Source: Macrococcus capreoli (GTDB taxonomy: Bacteria > Bacillota > Bacilli > Staphylococcales > Staphylococcaceae). Taken from it: DNA of 64,000 nt. The stretch's first letter is position 1, and the number at the start of each line of letters is the position of its first letter. This document shows, piece by piece, positions 53,221 to 61,972 of the stretch. A program made the position numbers and the translations under genes. The notes under the pieces were generated by a model. The model did no database searches, was not told where the DNA came from, and saw only the letters and a list, made by a program, of their open reading frames with translations. Where the stretch lies: assembly GCF_025628935.1 (NCBI RefSeq), contig NZ_JAOTIS010000001.1, positions 62,001 through 126,000 of the forward strand. Direction: 5' to 3'.

Positions 53221-53462
53221 GACTAAACGGCCATCTCTTGCAGCCCTTTCGAAAAAAACAAAACTCAACCATAAATCGCTCTTTGATTTAGGTTGAGTTT
53301 TGTTTTTACTTAGGGCTAACCGCAAATTCGATAGCCTCACCTCTAAACGGCATCTCATGAGCAGACGCCCGTCAAACTTCAACAAATCCTTCAAAATCAA
53401 AGAGCGATTTTTCGGCTTTGTTTCCAGTTTGCATGCGTCTAACCGCTCATTCGATAGCCTCT
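53221..53462. repeat. Two tandem degenerate units (~120 bp) of the dispersed hairpin repeat
   Basis: Unit A (53221-53340) and unit B (53341-53462) both start near CTAAACGG(C)CATCTC and both end AACCGC..ATTCGATAGCCTC. Unit A holds a 14-bp hairpin (loop GCTCTTT) identical in core to the copy at 2381-2472, but its TTAGGGCTAA flank is in the opposite orientation. Unit B keeps AATCAAAGAGCGATTT, the reverse complement of the hairpin core, with decayed arms. This explains most of the 355-base gap between genes; 53115-53220 shows nothing else. Unit A may terminate transcription. Confidence 0.8.
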
Positions 53463-53469
53463 CCGTTTA

Positions 53470-53889
53470 TTATTCATAAGTCACGTTGTCTACGATCTTC
53501 TTAGAGTAATACATTAATTTCTTATACTCCTCAAATTCCAACTGGCTCGCTCGAAATACATCAAGTGGGATATGTCTTAATTGCTCGACGATTGCTTCAC
53601 CTTCAACAGTTAATTCAACCATGACAACACGTTCATCTGTTTCACTACGATGACGTTGAATTAATCCACGTTTTTCCATCTTTTTTAAGATCGGTGTAAT
53701 CGTACCCGATTGAAACGCAAGTCGTTCGCCTAAACTTAAAGACGGTATTTTCTTCTCTTCGCTCAATACCATAAGAACGAGATAATGTTGATAGCTGAGT
53801 TGTGTTTGATGCAATAAATGTCGATTATAATATCTTATTATCTCCCTTTGAACGTGGTACATTTGATAGTCAATTGATTTTTTTGGCAT
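53470..53889 (-). CDS. MarR family regulator (MgrA/SarZ-like paralog without N-terminal cysteine)
   Basis: A 139-residue winged-helix protein. 'VQREIIRYYNRHLL' and 'LSLGERLAFQSGTITPILKKMEKRGLIQRHRSETDERVVMVELT' align with MgrA (encoded at 59309), including the wing 'DERVV'. The redox-sensing Cys12 of MgrA is replaced here; the aligned residue is Asp and no N-terminal Cys exists. It is thus a relative that should not use the MgrA thiol switch. Its targets are unknown. It is next to, and in the same direction as, uppP. Confidence 0.85.
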   Translation of the reverse strand: MPKKSIDYQMYHVQREIIRYYNRHLLHQTQLSYQHYLVLMVLSEEKKIPSLSLGERLAFQSGTITPILKKMEKRGLIQRHRSETDERVVMVELTVEGEAIVEQLRHIPLDVFRASQLEFEEYKKLMYYSKKIVDNVTYE

Positions 53890-53987
53890 AGACGCTCCTT
53901 ATATAAATAGGTTAAATATAAATGTAGTATATCACTTTTTCGTTCAAAAATATAATTTTATTCATAACAATGGAGTGCTTGTATGAA

Positions 53988-54017
53988 ATAAAAATACAGC
54001 TCAAAAGATGAGCTGTA
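53988..54017 (-). terminator. Intrinsic terminator of uppP
   Basis: TACAGCTCA (53995-54003) and TGAGCTGTA (54009-54017) form a perfect 9-bp stem, and on the minus strand a TTTTTA run follows. Confidence 0.82.
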
Positions 54018-54024
54018 CTATGCA

Positions 54025-54879
54025 TTATATACCGTGACCGATGCCGAAGCCGTAATATAATACTGCAATAATGGCTACAAGCACTAATCGGTAAATCGCG
54101 AAAGGTATTAATTTAACACGGTTAATTAAATTTAAGAATAAACGAATCGATAATACACCGAAAATAAATGCAGCAATAAAACCAACGATATAGAAGGTGA
54201 TTTGATCACTTTGAATATATTCGATATTTTTAATTAAACTTTTAGCACTCGCTGCAAGCATAATTGGCACTGCCATAATAAATGTAAAGTCACTGGCAGC
54301 TTTATGGTTCATTTTTAATAATACACCTGTTGAAATTGTAGAACCTGATCTTGAGAAACCTGGCCATAATGCTAAACATTGTGCTATACCGATCAGTAAA
54401 GCATTTTTGTAGCTGATTTCATCGACTGTTGTAGGATGAGGAACTTTTTTAGCGTAAATATCCGCTGCAATCATCAGTAACGCACCTAATGCTAATCCAA
54501 TTAATACAGTAGGAACTGAAAATAAATGTTCGTCGATAAAGTCATTGAATAGTAACCCCATAATACCAGCGGGTAACAAACCGATAAATACATGTAATAA
54601 ATTTAATTTTTTGCCTGATGGATGTGGCGTTTTATCTTTTTCTAAATGAAACATTTCTAAGAAACGATGACGGAAGATCCATGCCGCAGCCAAAATTGAA
54701 CCGAGTTGAATGACAATCTTAAATGTATTGGCAGATTCCTGACTACCAAGAACTTGCTTTGTTTGTAACCACATATCATCGACTAAAATTTGATGTCCAG
54801 TTGACGAAACAGGCGCAAATTCTGTTAATCCTTCAACGATACCGAGTATGAGTGCTTTAATTAATTCAAAAAATTCCAT
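54025..54879 (-). CDS. uppP: Undecaprenyl-diphosphate phosphatase
   Basis: A 284-residue polytopic membrane enzyme of the BacA/UppP family that recycles undecaprenyl pyrophosphate for cell-wall synthesis and gives bacitracin tolerance. 'GIVEGLTEFAPVSSTGHQIL' (about 14-33) and 'WPGFSRSGSTISTGVLLKMN' (about 172-191) carry the two conserved active-site regions. Residues match full length. It is divergent from the CydD-like gene, as in the S. aureus uppP-ABC-ABC-mgrA region. Confidence 0.95.
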   Translation of the reverse strand: MEFFELIKALILGIVEGLTEFAPVSSTGHQILVDDMWLQTKQVLGSQESANTFKIVIQLGSILAAAWIFRHRFLEMFHLEKDKTPHPSGKKLNLLHVFIGLLPAGIMGLLFNDFIDEHLFSVPTVLIGLALGALLMIAADIYAKKVPHPTTVDEISYKNALLIGIAQCLALWPGFSRSGSTISTGVLLKMNHKAASDFTFIMAVPIMLAASAKSLIKNIEYIQSDQITFYIVGFIAAFIFGVLSIRLFLNLINRVKLIPFAIYRLVLVAIIAVLYYGFGIGHGI

Positions 54880-54997
54880 GCGTGAACCACCTTTAATTTG
54901 ATTTCAATACTTTAAAAAAGTATACCACATCCCATTCGGATGCACTATTTATACATGTTTCATGATAAATGCTATAATGCATACGAGGAGTGATTAT

Positions 54998-56587
54998 GTG
55001 AAATATTTAACACAATTAACGAAACCGTATATTGGTATACATATCGTATTGTTTGTATTCAGCTTCCTATTATCGCTTGTTATTATTTTTCAAAGCTTAG
55101 AAATAGGGAAGATTATCGACTTTATGTTAACAAAGCACGAAGTAAATATATATAAGACTTTAGTCTTAATTCTTTGTATTTTATTGTCCCGTAGTGTTCT
55201 GCAATTTGCGATTAAATATACTGGACAACGATTAAGTTGCAAAGTAAAGCCTGTAATTAGAAGTCAACTCATCACGCAGCAAAGAGTGGTCGGTGCTACG
55301 ATGAACTTAAGTCAGCAAGCTATTGAAGGAATGCATCCATTCTTTGCTGATTACTTGCCACAAGTTTATAAATCGACACTGATACCTTTGATGATCATTG
55401 TCTTCTTATTTCAATTCCATTATCAAACAGCTTTAATCATGTGTATAACTGCACCATTTATCCCGATATTCTATATTATTATCGGCATCAATACAGCGAA
55501 GAAAGCAACGGAACAAATGTTGTCGCTTAATCATTTTTCAAATTACTTCTTAAATGTCATGAAAGGGATTATGACAATCAAATTATTTAAGCATGAGGCA
55601 CCTGCTATGCACAAGATAGCCGACTATTCTGAAGCGTATAAAGTGAACACAATGAAAATATTAAAAACTGCATTTTTATCGACGCTCATGATTGAATTTA
55701 TTGCAATGTTATCTATCGGTATTATTGCTTTAGAGATAGGATTGTCGTTAATCGTATTTCAAACGATTCCGTTTTATGTGTCAGTTGTTGTACTTATGTT
55801 AGCACCAGAATTCTATAATGCATTGAAAGATTTAGGGATGGCATTCCATACAGGTAAGCAATCAAGTGGATACGGTGAACTGATTGAGCAAGCGTTGGAT
55901 GAACACTCACCTGGAACAAATATCCGTTATCATGAGGCATCAACTTTCCAGTTTGAGAATGTTGCTGTGCATTATCCGGATTCACAATATACATTAAATG
56001 TCCATACAACGTTTCCGCTCAATCATTATGTTATTGCAGGTCCGAGTGGAGCAGGTAAATCGACTTTTGCGAAAGTTATTGCGAACTTGCAATATGCGAG
56101 TGGACAACTTACGATGCCACAACAGTTGAAAGACAATATCGTTTATTTGGCTCAACATCCAGTCATTATGAATACGAGTGTTATGAAGAACATTACGATG
56201 TTTCAAACGGTAAATCACGAAATGGTTTATCACTATGCGAAATTATTGAAATTACATGATTTGTTTATGTCGATGCCAGAAGGTTATGACACGATGTTAG
56301 GACAAGGAGGACGACAATTATCCGGCGGTGAAATGCGTCGTTTAATGTTATTACGTGTATTCGTTCAACCGAAAGCGCTTGTTATCTTTGATGAACCGAC
56401 TGCCATGCTGGATATTGAAAGTGAACAAATCATTCATGCTGCAATTGAACAATTGAAGCAATTATGTACAGTATGGGTCATTGCACATCATCAGCAGACA
56501 ATTGAAGCGGCAGAACATGTCATTATCGTTAAAGATGGGCAAGTATCCGTACGTGAGCGTGTGACGTTACAGGAGGTGTTGTCATGA
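54998..56587 (+). CDS. CydD-like ABC exporter half-transporter
   Basis: A 529-residue protein with six transmembrane helices (to about 280) and an ABC ATPase domain: Walker A GPSGAGKST near residue 348, signature 'LSGGEMRR' and 'VIFDEPTAMLD' downstream. By neighbourhood and sequence it is the staphylococcal CydD-type subunit. CydDC in E. coli exports thiols needed for cytochrome bd assembly; the Firmicute version is less defined. Translation starts at GTG 54998, with GAGGAGTGATTAT upstream. It overlaps the next gene by four bases. Confidence 0.78.
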   Translation: MKYLTQLTKPYIGIHIVLFVFSFLLSLVIIFQSLEIGKIIDFMLTKHEVNIYKTLVLILCILLSRSVLQFAIKYTGQRLSCKVKPVIRSQLITQQRVVGATMNLSQQAIEGMHPFFADYLPQVYKSTLIPLMIIVFLFQFHYQTALIMCITAPFIPIFYIIIGINTAKKATEQMLSLNHFSNYFLNVMKGIMTIKLFKHEAPAMHKIADYSEAYKVNTMKILKTAFLSTLMIEFIAMLSIGIIALEIGLSLIVFQTIPFYVSVVVLMLAPEFYNALKDLGMAFHTGKQSSGYGELIEQALDEHSPGTNIRYHEASTFQFENVAVHYPDSQYTLNVHTTFPLNHYVIAGPSGAGKSTFAKVIANLQYASGQLTMPQQLKDNIVYLAQHPVIMNTSVMKNITMFQTVNHEMVYHYAKLLKLHDLFMSMPEGYDTMLGQGGRQLSGGEMRRLMLLRVFVQPKALVIFDEPTAMLDIESEQIIHAAIEQLKQLCTVWVIAHHQQTIEAAEHVIIVKDGQVSVRERVTLQEVLS

Positions 56588-58206
56588 AATATATTGCGCG
56601 ATCTACACGAAAGTCATTAATCACCGCGATAATAATCGGTACAATAGGCGGACTTACAGCTATCGGTATGTTTAGTTTAAGTGGACTCATGCTTTCTAAA
56701 AGCGCCTTTAAAGTACCGTTATATACGTTAATGACACTTGTAGCAACAATCAAGTTATTTGGGGTGATTCGTGCGATTTGCAAATACTATGAGCGTTTAA
56801 TAAGCCACGAAGCGACCTTTGAAATGTTGAAAGATGTGAGAATTGTGACAGTGAGCCGACTATTTGATAACTTTTTAGCGATTCAATCGACGTATCAGCT
56901 ATCAACGTTATTAAATCGAACGGTTAATGATATTGAGAAGATGCAGAATTTATTATTACGTGTGATTTATCCTCCAATCATCGCAATGGTTACAACAATG
57001 ATTGTCGCTTTTGTTTACGCACAATTTAGTTTATATGCCGTAATTGTATTTGTATGTGCTATCGTATTACTAACATTAGTATTACCAATGATTGTTTCGC
57101 GCTATATGAAGCGCATTGTCAACAACAAGCAAGAGGCCGTACAACAGTTTGAAGCGCAATTAATGGACTACCAATTATCATATGAAGCGATAAAAGTGTT
57201 TGATACAAAGCAAAATTATTACAAGCAGTTATTGAAACGTCAAAGTGCTATGGAGCGCATGATTGATAAAGAGCATCACATCATTATATTCTATGATTTT
57301 ATGCTAAATACGATTGCGATGGTTGCAATATTTTTAGTGATCTGTGTCATGAGGGTTGATCCGACACTCAATACAATGATGTATTTAAGTATGGTGATGG
57401 TCGCGATTACGCTTTTTGAAATGAGCGTCCCAATGATTCATTATCCTTATCATAAAAATGAAACGGATGCATCGATTCAACATATTGATGCATTAAATAA
57501 GACAATACACTATGATGCAATAAATCAAGCGCCGCAATCTATCACATTAAATGATGTATCAGTAGATCATCGATTAAACAATATTAATATGACGATTCAG
57601 CAAGGACAAATTATCGGTATAACCGGTCAAAGTGGCGCCGGTAAAACGACACTGATAAGAACGATACTCGGATTAGAAAAGATATCGGGGACATATCAAT
57701 TGAACGGTGCGTTAGTAGAAACACCCGCTCATTTATTAGAAATGTTTAATGTAATGTCACAGGAAAATCACTTCATCAATGGAACGGTGGCTGACAATAT
57801 GATGACTGAAGTGGATGACGCTACGCTAAATCAATGGTTAAAGCATTTTAACCTCCCATTTAACAGTAAGAGTGAAATACAATCGTTTGGGGAAAATTTA
57901 TCAGGCGGTGAAAAGCAACGTTTACACTTTATTCGCATGATATTAAGAGATAAGCCGATCTGGATATTGGATGAGCCCTTTAACGGCGTTGATCGTGAGA
58001 ATGCGACTGTAATGTTAAATTATTTGAAGGAGCTACAACATCATACGATTATTATCGTGTCGCATGATTTATCCGTCTTTGAAATATGTGATACGTTGTA
58101 TTTAATAGAAAAAGGGCAAATTATCGAACAAGGTAATGCAACTTTATTACGTTCGCCCGATGCGCAATTGTATCACCTTTTACAAAAACAATTGTTATCA
58201 ATATAA
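56584..58206 (+). CDS. CydC-like ABC exporter half-transporter
   Basis: A 540-residue partner of the upstream CydD-like subunit. Six helices to about residue 290 include the 'RLISHEATFEMLKDVRIVTVSRLFD' region typical of CydC. The ATPase has 'GQSGAGKTT' near 349, 'LSGGEKQR' near 440 and 'WILDEPFNGVD' near 460. The two genes overlap by ATGA and are co-translated; together they would form a heterodimeric thiol or heme-related exporter. Confidence 0.78.
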   Translation: MKYIARSTRKSLITAIIIGTIGGLTAIGMFSLSGLMLSKSAFKVPLYTLMTLVATIKLFGVIRAICKYYERLISHEATFEMLKDVRIVTVSRLFDNFLAIQSTYQLSTLLNRTVNDIEKMQNLLLRVIYPPIIAMVTTMIVAFVYAQFSLYAVIVFVCAIVLLTLVLPMIVSRYMKRIVNNKQEAVQQFEAQLMDYQLSYEAIKVFDTKQNYYKQLLKRQSAMERMIDKEHHIIIFYDFMLNTIAMVAIFLVICVMRVDPTLNTMMYLSMVMVAITLFEMSVPMIHYPYHKNETDASIQHIDALNKTIHYDAINQAPQSITLNDVSVDHRLNNINMTIQQGQIIGITGQSGAGKTTLIRTILGLEKISGTYQLNGALVETPAHLLEMFNVMSQENHFINGTVADNMMTEVDDATLNQWLKHFNLPFNSKSEIQSFGENLSGGEKQRLHFIRMILRDKPIWILDEPFNGVDRENATVMLNYLKELQHHTIIIVSHDLSVFEICDTLYLIEKGQIIEQGNATLLRSPDAQLYHLLQKQLLSI

Positions 58207-58332
58207 AGTGTTATTTTAAAATATTGTCCATCAAACCTTTGATTTATACGATAATTTTCACAAAATTATTATTTATATTAAACGTTATTTTGAATTTGTG
58301 ATAAAATAATATTAAATTAGAGGAGGTACACG

Positions 58333-59169
58333 ATGAATAAAATAGCATGGGTAACAGATACGGCATCTGGCTGTATTATCGGTGAGAAAGATGTGTTTGT
58401 AGTACCAATGGGTGTTATCTTAAATGAACAACATTATAAAGACCAGGCTGAATTATCAGTCGAAGCATTCTATGATTTATTAAAAGAATATGGTGATGGA
58501 GCGAAGACAACGCAGCCAAACTTCCAGGAGATTCATGATGTATACGCTGAAATTGAGCGACTAGGATATACGCATGTCATCGCAATTCATCCATCAAGCA
58601 AATTAACGGGATCATTTCAAAGTTCGGTCATCGCGAGTCAGGAAGTTAACGTGACGAGTGCAGTAATCGATAGTAAGATTGGTAGTTATCCAATGAAGGC
58701 GATGATTGAGGCGGGGAAAGCAATGAACGCTGAAGGGCAGTCGTTTGATACGATTGTAGAGACGCTGAAAGGATATGCGGAAGATGCAGTATTAATCTTA
58801 AATCCGAAAAATTTAAATCAAATGAAAAAAAGTGGCCGTGTATCAAAAACACAAAGCTTTATGGCAGGATTGCTGAATATTCATTTAGTACTTCAATTTG
58901 AAGATGGCAGTATTTATCCGATAGATAAAGTGAGAACGAAGAAGAAAGTCATTGATGCTGTGAAGCACCATGTTGAGAAAAACATTGCAGCATTTAAACC
59001 GCAGGAAATATGTGTCGTGTATGGAGGCGACGCGTCTGAGGCGGATATTTATGTTGAATGGTTAAAAGCAACATATCCGGACATCAATATCGTAAGTGAA
59101 ATATTAGTACCAGTTGCCGGCGTCCATTTAGGTTATGGAACGATTGGTATTGCATGGATAAAGCAATAA
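58333..59169 (+). CDS. DegV family fatty-acid-binding protein (FakB-like)
   Basis: A 278-residue protein. 'AWVTDTASGCI' at the start, 'AKTTQPNFQE' near 56, and 'HPSSKLTGSFQSSVIAS' near 83 match the DegV/FakB ligand pocket. FakB proteins present fatty acids to the kinase FakA for incorporation into phospholipids. This member may be a FakB or a DegV paralog of other specificity. AGAGGAGGTACACG precedes the ATG. It stands alone before a bidirectional terminator. Confidence 0.85.
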   Translation: MNKIAWVTDTASGCIIGEKDVFVVPMGVILNEQHYKDQAELSVEAFYDLLKEYGDGAKTTQPNFQEIHDVYAEIERLGYTHVIAIHPSSKLTGSFQSSVIASQEVNVTSAVIDSKIGSYPMKAMIEAGKAMNAEGQSFDTIVETLKGYAEDAVLILNPKNLNQMKKSGRVSKTQSFMAGLLNIHLVLQFEDGSIYPIDKVRTKKKVIDAVKHHVEKNIAAFKPQEICVVYGGDASEADIYVEWLKATYPDINIVSEILVPVAGVHLGYGTIGIAWIKQ

Positions 59170-59217
59170 TGTAGGCGGACTACTCACAGCTAATCCCAAT
59201 CGCATCTTTCCAGATAA

Positions 59218-59267
59218 AAAACCGAACATACTATAAATCAAAGACGATTTAATAGTATGTTCGGTTT
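59218..59267. terminator. Bidirectional intrinsic terminator
   Basis: ACCGAACATACTAT (59221-59234) and ATAGTATGTTCGGT (59252-59265) form a perfect 14-bp stem, flanked by A5 and T5, between the convergent degV-like and mgrA genes. Confidence 0.9.
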
Positions 59268-59308
59268 TTCTTTGAGGTGGAATAAATTATACCAGCTTCA
59301 TTGTTGTG

Positions 59309-59749
59309 TTATGATTCATTTTCACTTAAACTTTGAATGAGCTTATTTAATAATTTACCGAATTCTGCATATTCAGCATCAGTAAATTGAGAAGCGTCCC
59401 TTAATATACTCGTTGCGTCTGAGAGTTCGGGTTGAATCGCTTTACTTTTTTCAGTAAGATGAACAAAGACTTCCCTTTGATCTAAATCAGAACGTACGCG
59501 CGTAATCAGTCCGTTTGTTTCCATACGCTTCAGTAAAGGTGAAATGGTGCCGGTATCAAGAGATAATTCGGTAACTAATTTTTTTACATTAACGGGTGAT
59601 GATGCCCAGAGTGTTTGAAGGACTAAATATTGAGGGTAGGTTAGGTTATGTTGTTTAAATATTTTGTTAGTATAGTATCGGTTAACTTGTCTTTGAGCGT
59701 TATATAAGCTAAAACAAAGCTGATTGTCTAGCTTGAAGTAATCTGTCAT
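59309..59749 (-). CDS. mgrA: Global regulator MgrA (MarR family)
   Basis: A 146-residue winged-helix regulator with near-complete correspondence to staphylococcal MgrA: '[17 protein letters not shown]', '[11 protein letters not shown]', '[12 protein letters not shown]', '[13 protein letters not shown]' and '[10 protein letters not shown]'. The single redox cysteine in the QLCFSLYN motif (Cys12 in S. aureus) is conserved, so the thiol-switch control of autolysis, efflux and virulence genes is likely retained. AGGAGGCACAAA precedes the ATG. The upstream region contains the palindrome ATGTATACAT (59795-59804), a possible binding site. Confidence 0.95.
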   Translation of the reverse strand: MTDYFKLDNQLCFSLYNAQRQVNRYYTNKIFKQHNLTYPQYLVLQTLWASSPVNVKKLVTELSLDTGTISPLLKRMETNGLITRVRSDLDQREVFVHLTEKSKAIQPELSDATSILRDASQFTDAEYAEFGKLLNKLIQSLSENES

Positions 59750-59995
59750 TTTGTGCCTCCTAAGTATGTATGCAAAACAGCTATCATGGTGTTTATGTAT
59801 ACATCTATTTACTAGTATACTCTATAAATGCGAAATAACCTAATCTGTTCTTAAATACCTTATTACATTTACAAACATTTTTCAAGTAATTTTATAATCA
59901 TTTTGAATATAAAGTGTCAATATATTCAAAAATATGCTACTGTATTCACATCAATACGACATTATATTACGATTATGAACTTTGGAGATGAAGAG

Positions 59996-60904
59996 ATGAA
60001 CGAACAAGAAAAGATGCAAATATTAATTATTAGTGGTTTCTTAGGTAGTGGGAAGACGACATTATTAAGCCATATTATAAAAGAAAATGAAAACCGCAAA
60101 ATCGCAATCTTAATGAACGAACTCGGTGGCTTTAATGTGGACTCTAAAATTTTAGGTGAAGATACACCATACAATGAATTGTTAAATGGTTGTATTTGTT
60201 GTGATTTAAAGAGTGATGTTGCGATTCAAATAAATGACTTATATCATCGCCACCACCCGGAATTAATTATTATAGAAGCGACAGGTGTTGCGCATCCTGT
60301 TGAAATATATGATGCATGTACTGATCCATCGGTTACTAAAATTGCGACCGTCCAAAATATTACAACGATATTAGACTGTTCAAGATTTTTGAACCGCAAA
60401 CAATACTCACAAACGACGCAACGATTAATGGAAGAACAAGTTAAATATGCGCATATTGTAGTATTAAACAAAATTGATTTAATCAGTGATGCAGAAAAGC
60501 TTGAAGTTGTTGAAACGGTCACGGCACTTAATCCGAAAGGTAAATTAATCGAAACGACGTACTGTACGTTACCGGCTGATGCATTATCGTTATATGGTGA
60601 TTGTATCGATGAACATGTTCACTTACATCACGGTATTCAATCTGTTGTTTATGAATTTAAAGGTGCTATTGATGCCCGACAATTTGTTGCCTGGTTACAA
60701 CGTTTACCTGAAAGTGTACTCCGTGTGAAAGGCTTTATTAAATTTAGAGAAAATCCAGAACAAGTGGTATTATTTCAATATGCATATGGCATACCACAAT
60801 ATGAAGAAGAAATGATGAACTTACCATTAAAGTTAGTTATTATCGGTGAATCATTAAATAAGCAACAATTATTAAATCAACTTGATTTATTACAATTTGG
60901 ATAG
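59996..60904 (+). CDS. CobW/COG0523 family GTPase (putative metallochaperone)
   Basis: A 302-residue G3E GTPase. Walker A GFLGSGKTT at about 13-21, the metal motif GCICC at about 67-71 (CxCC), 'LIIIEATGVAHP' for Walker B and 'VVLNKIDLI' for G4 are all present, with a C-terminal CobW_C-type domain. Such proteins deliver zinc or other metals to client enzymes. ATG 59996 with GGAGATGAAGAG upstream fits; the frame extends 31 codons further. The AKR gene starts nine bases after its stop codon. Confidence 0.87.
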   Translation: MNEQEKMQILIISGFLGSGKTTLLSHIIKENENRKIAILMNELGGFNVDSKILGEDTPYNELLNGCICCDLKSDVAIQINDLYHRHHPELIIIEATGVAHPVEIYDACTDPSVTKIATVQNITTILDCSRFLNRKQYSQTTQRLMEEQVKYAHIVVLNKIDLISDAEKLEVVETVTALNPKGKLIETTYCTLPADALSLYGDCIDEHVHLHHGIQSVVYEFKGAIDARQFVAWLQRLPESVLRVKGFIKFRENPEQVVLFQYAYGIPQYEEEMMNLPLKLVIIGESLNKQQLLNQLDLLQFG

Positions 60905-60913
60905 GAGCGGATA

Positions 60914-61792
60914 ATGATGCATTCTGTAGAAATGTCGAAAGTGGTACAAGGATTTTGGCGATTAAATACGTGGCAATACTCTAAAGCTGAGCTTAATCGC
61001 TATTTGCATGAACTGATTGATTTAGGTGTAACGACAATGGATCACGCAGATATTTATGGAGATTATACATGTGAAAGTATATTTGGCGATGCGTTAAGTT
61101 TAACGCCGGCTTTGAGAAAGCAGATGCAAATCGTTACGAAATGTGGGATTGTATTACGTTCAAAGACGATGCCGCAGTTTGATTTTCATAAATACGATTA
61201 TAGTAAAGCGCATATTGAAGCATCAGTAGAAAGAAGTTTAAAGATGTTACAAGTTGATTCAATCGATTTATTGTTATTGCACCGCCCGTCGCCGCTTTTA
61301 GATACAGAAGTTGTAGCGGATACGTTAAAAGGATTGCAACAAAAAGGGGTTGTGCAACAATTTGGTGTATCTAACTTTAAAGCGCATCAGTTTGATGCAT
61401 TGAATCAAGCGATGCAGCGTGTCGGTTTAGACTTAAAGTACAATCAAGTGGAGCTGTCACCACTAACGATAGAAAATATTGAAGATGGTACGTTAAATCA
61501 TATGAAGACAAACGCAGTAGATATTATGGCATGGAGCCCGTTAGCAGGTGGCGATCTATTTAAAACGGGTAAAGTACAAACGGTATTAAATGCAATTGCG
61601 CATCAATATGATACTTCAGTAGATGATATTGCCTATCGCTTCATCAATCATTTACCTTATCAGATTCATCCGATTGTCGGTTCGAAAAATATTGAACGCA
61701 CAAAAGTTGCCCTATCATCACTTGATAAGTATTTGACCGATAATGAATGGTTTATGATTTATACAGCAGCATTAGGTAGAGATATACTTTAG
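60914..61792 (+). CDS. Aldo/keto reductase (YcsN-like)
   Basis: A 292-residue NAD(P)H-dependent oxidoreductase. The catalytic tetrad is complete: Asp43, Tyr48 ('DHADIYGDY'), Lys76 ('VTKCG') and His123 ('LLLHRPSP'). The cofactor region is 'PIVGSKNIERTKVAL' near 254. Physiological substrate unknown. GGAGCGGATA precedes the ATG. It follows the CobW-type GTPase by nine bases in an apparent two-gene operon and ends at a terminator. Confidence 0.9.
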   Translation: MMHSVEMSKVVQGFWRLNTWQYSKAELNRYLHELIDLGVTTMDHADIYGDYTCESIFGDALSLTPALRKQMQIVTKCGIVLRSKTMPQFDFHKYDYSKAHIEASVERSLKMLQVDSIDLLLLHRPSPLLDTEVVADTLKGLQQKGVVQQFGVSNFKAHQFDALNQAMQRVGLDLKYNQVELSPLTIENIEDGTLNHMKTNAVDIMAWSPLAGGDLFKTGKVQTVLNAIAHQYDTSVDDIAYRFINHLPYQIHPIVGSKNIERTKVALSSLDKYLTDNEWFMIYTAALGRDIL

Positions 61793-61795
61793 CGT

Positions 61796-61836
61796 AATAA
61801 CGCATGTTGAAACTTCTTCAGCATGCGTTATTTTAT
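61796..61836 (+). terminator. Intrinsic terminator after the aldo/keto reductase
   Basis: AATAACGCATG (61796-61806) and CATGCGTTATT (61822-61832) pair perfectly, with the inner TTGAA/TTCAG extension, followed by T-rich sequence. Confidence 0.85.
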
Positions 61837-61911
61837 ATTAATTATTATTTATTTTTATGACCGTTTTATGACGATTTTCAAAATAAATAAAAAAACTTGA
61901 ACGTTTTTGAC

Positions 61912-61949
61912 TGAAAACGATTGACTTTGATGGCTGGAAGTCATATTAT
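61912..61949 (+). promoter_or_regulatory. fru operon promoter with cre-like sequence
   Basis: TTGACT (61921-61926) and TATTAT (61944-61949) are 17 bases apart, a near-consensus promoter. TGAAAACGATTGAC (61912-61925) overlaps the -35 box and matches the first half of the CcpA cre consensus, so catabolite control is possible but weakly supported. Confidence 0.5.
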
Positions 61950-61972
61950 TGGGGTGTAATCAAGGAGTGATG

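Noticed and set aside
59903-59995. 31-residue extension of the CobW-type protein
   Set aside because: It precedes the good RBS at 59983-59995 and would place non-conserved residues before the Walker A strand.
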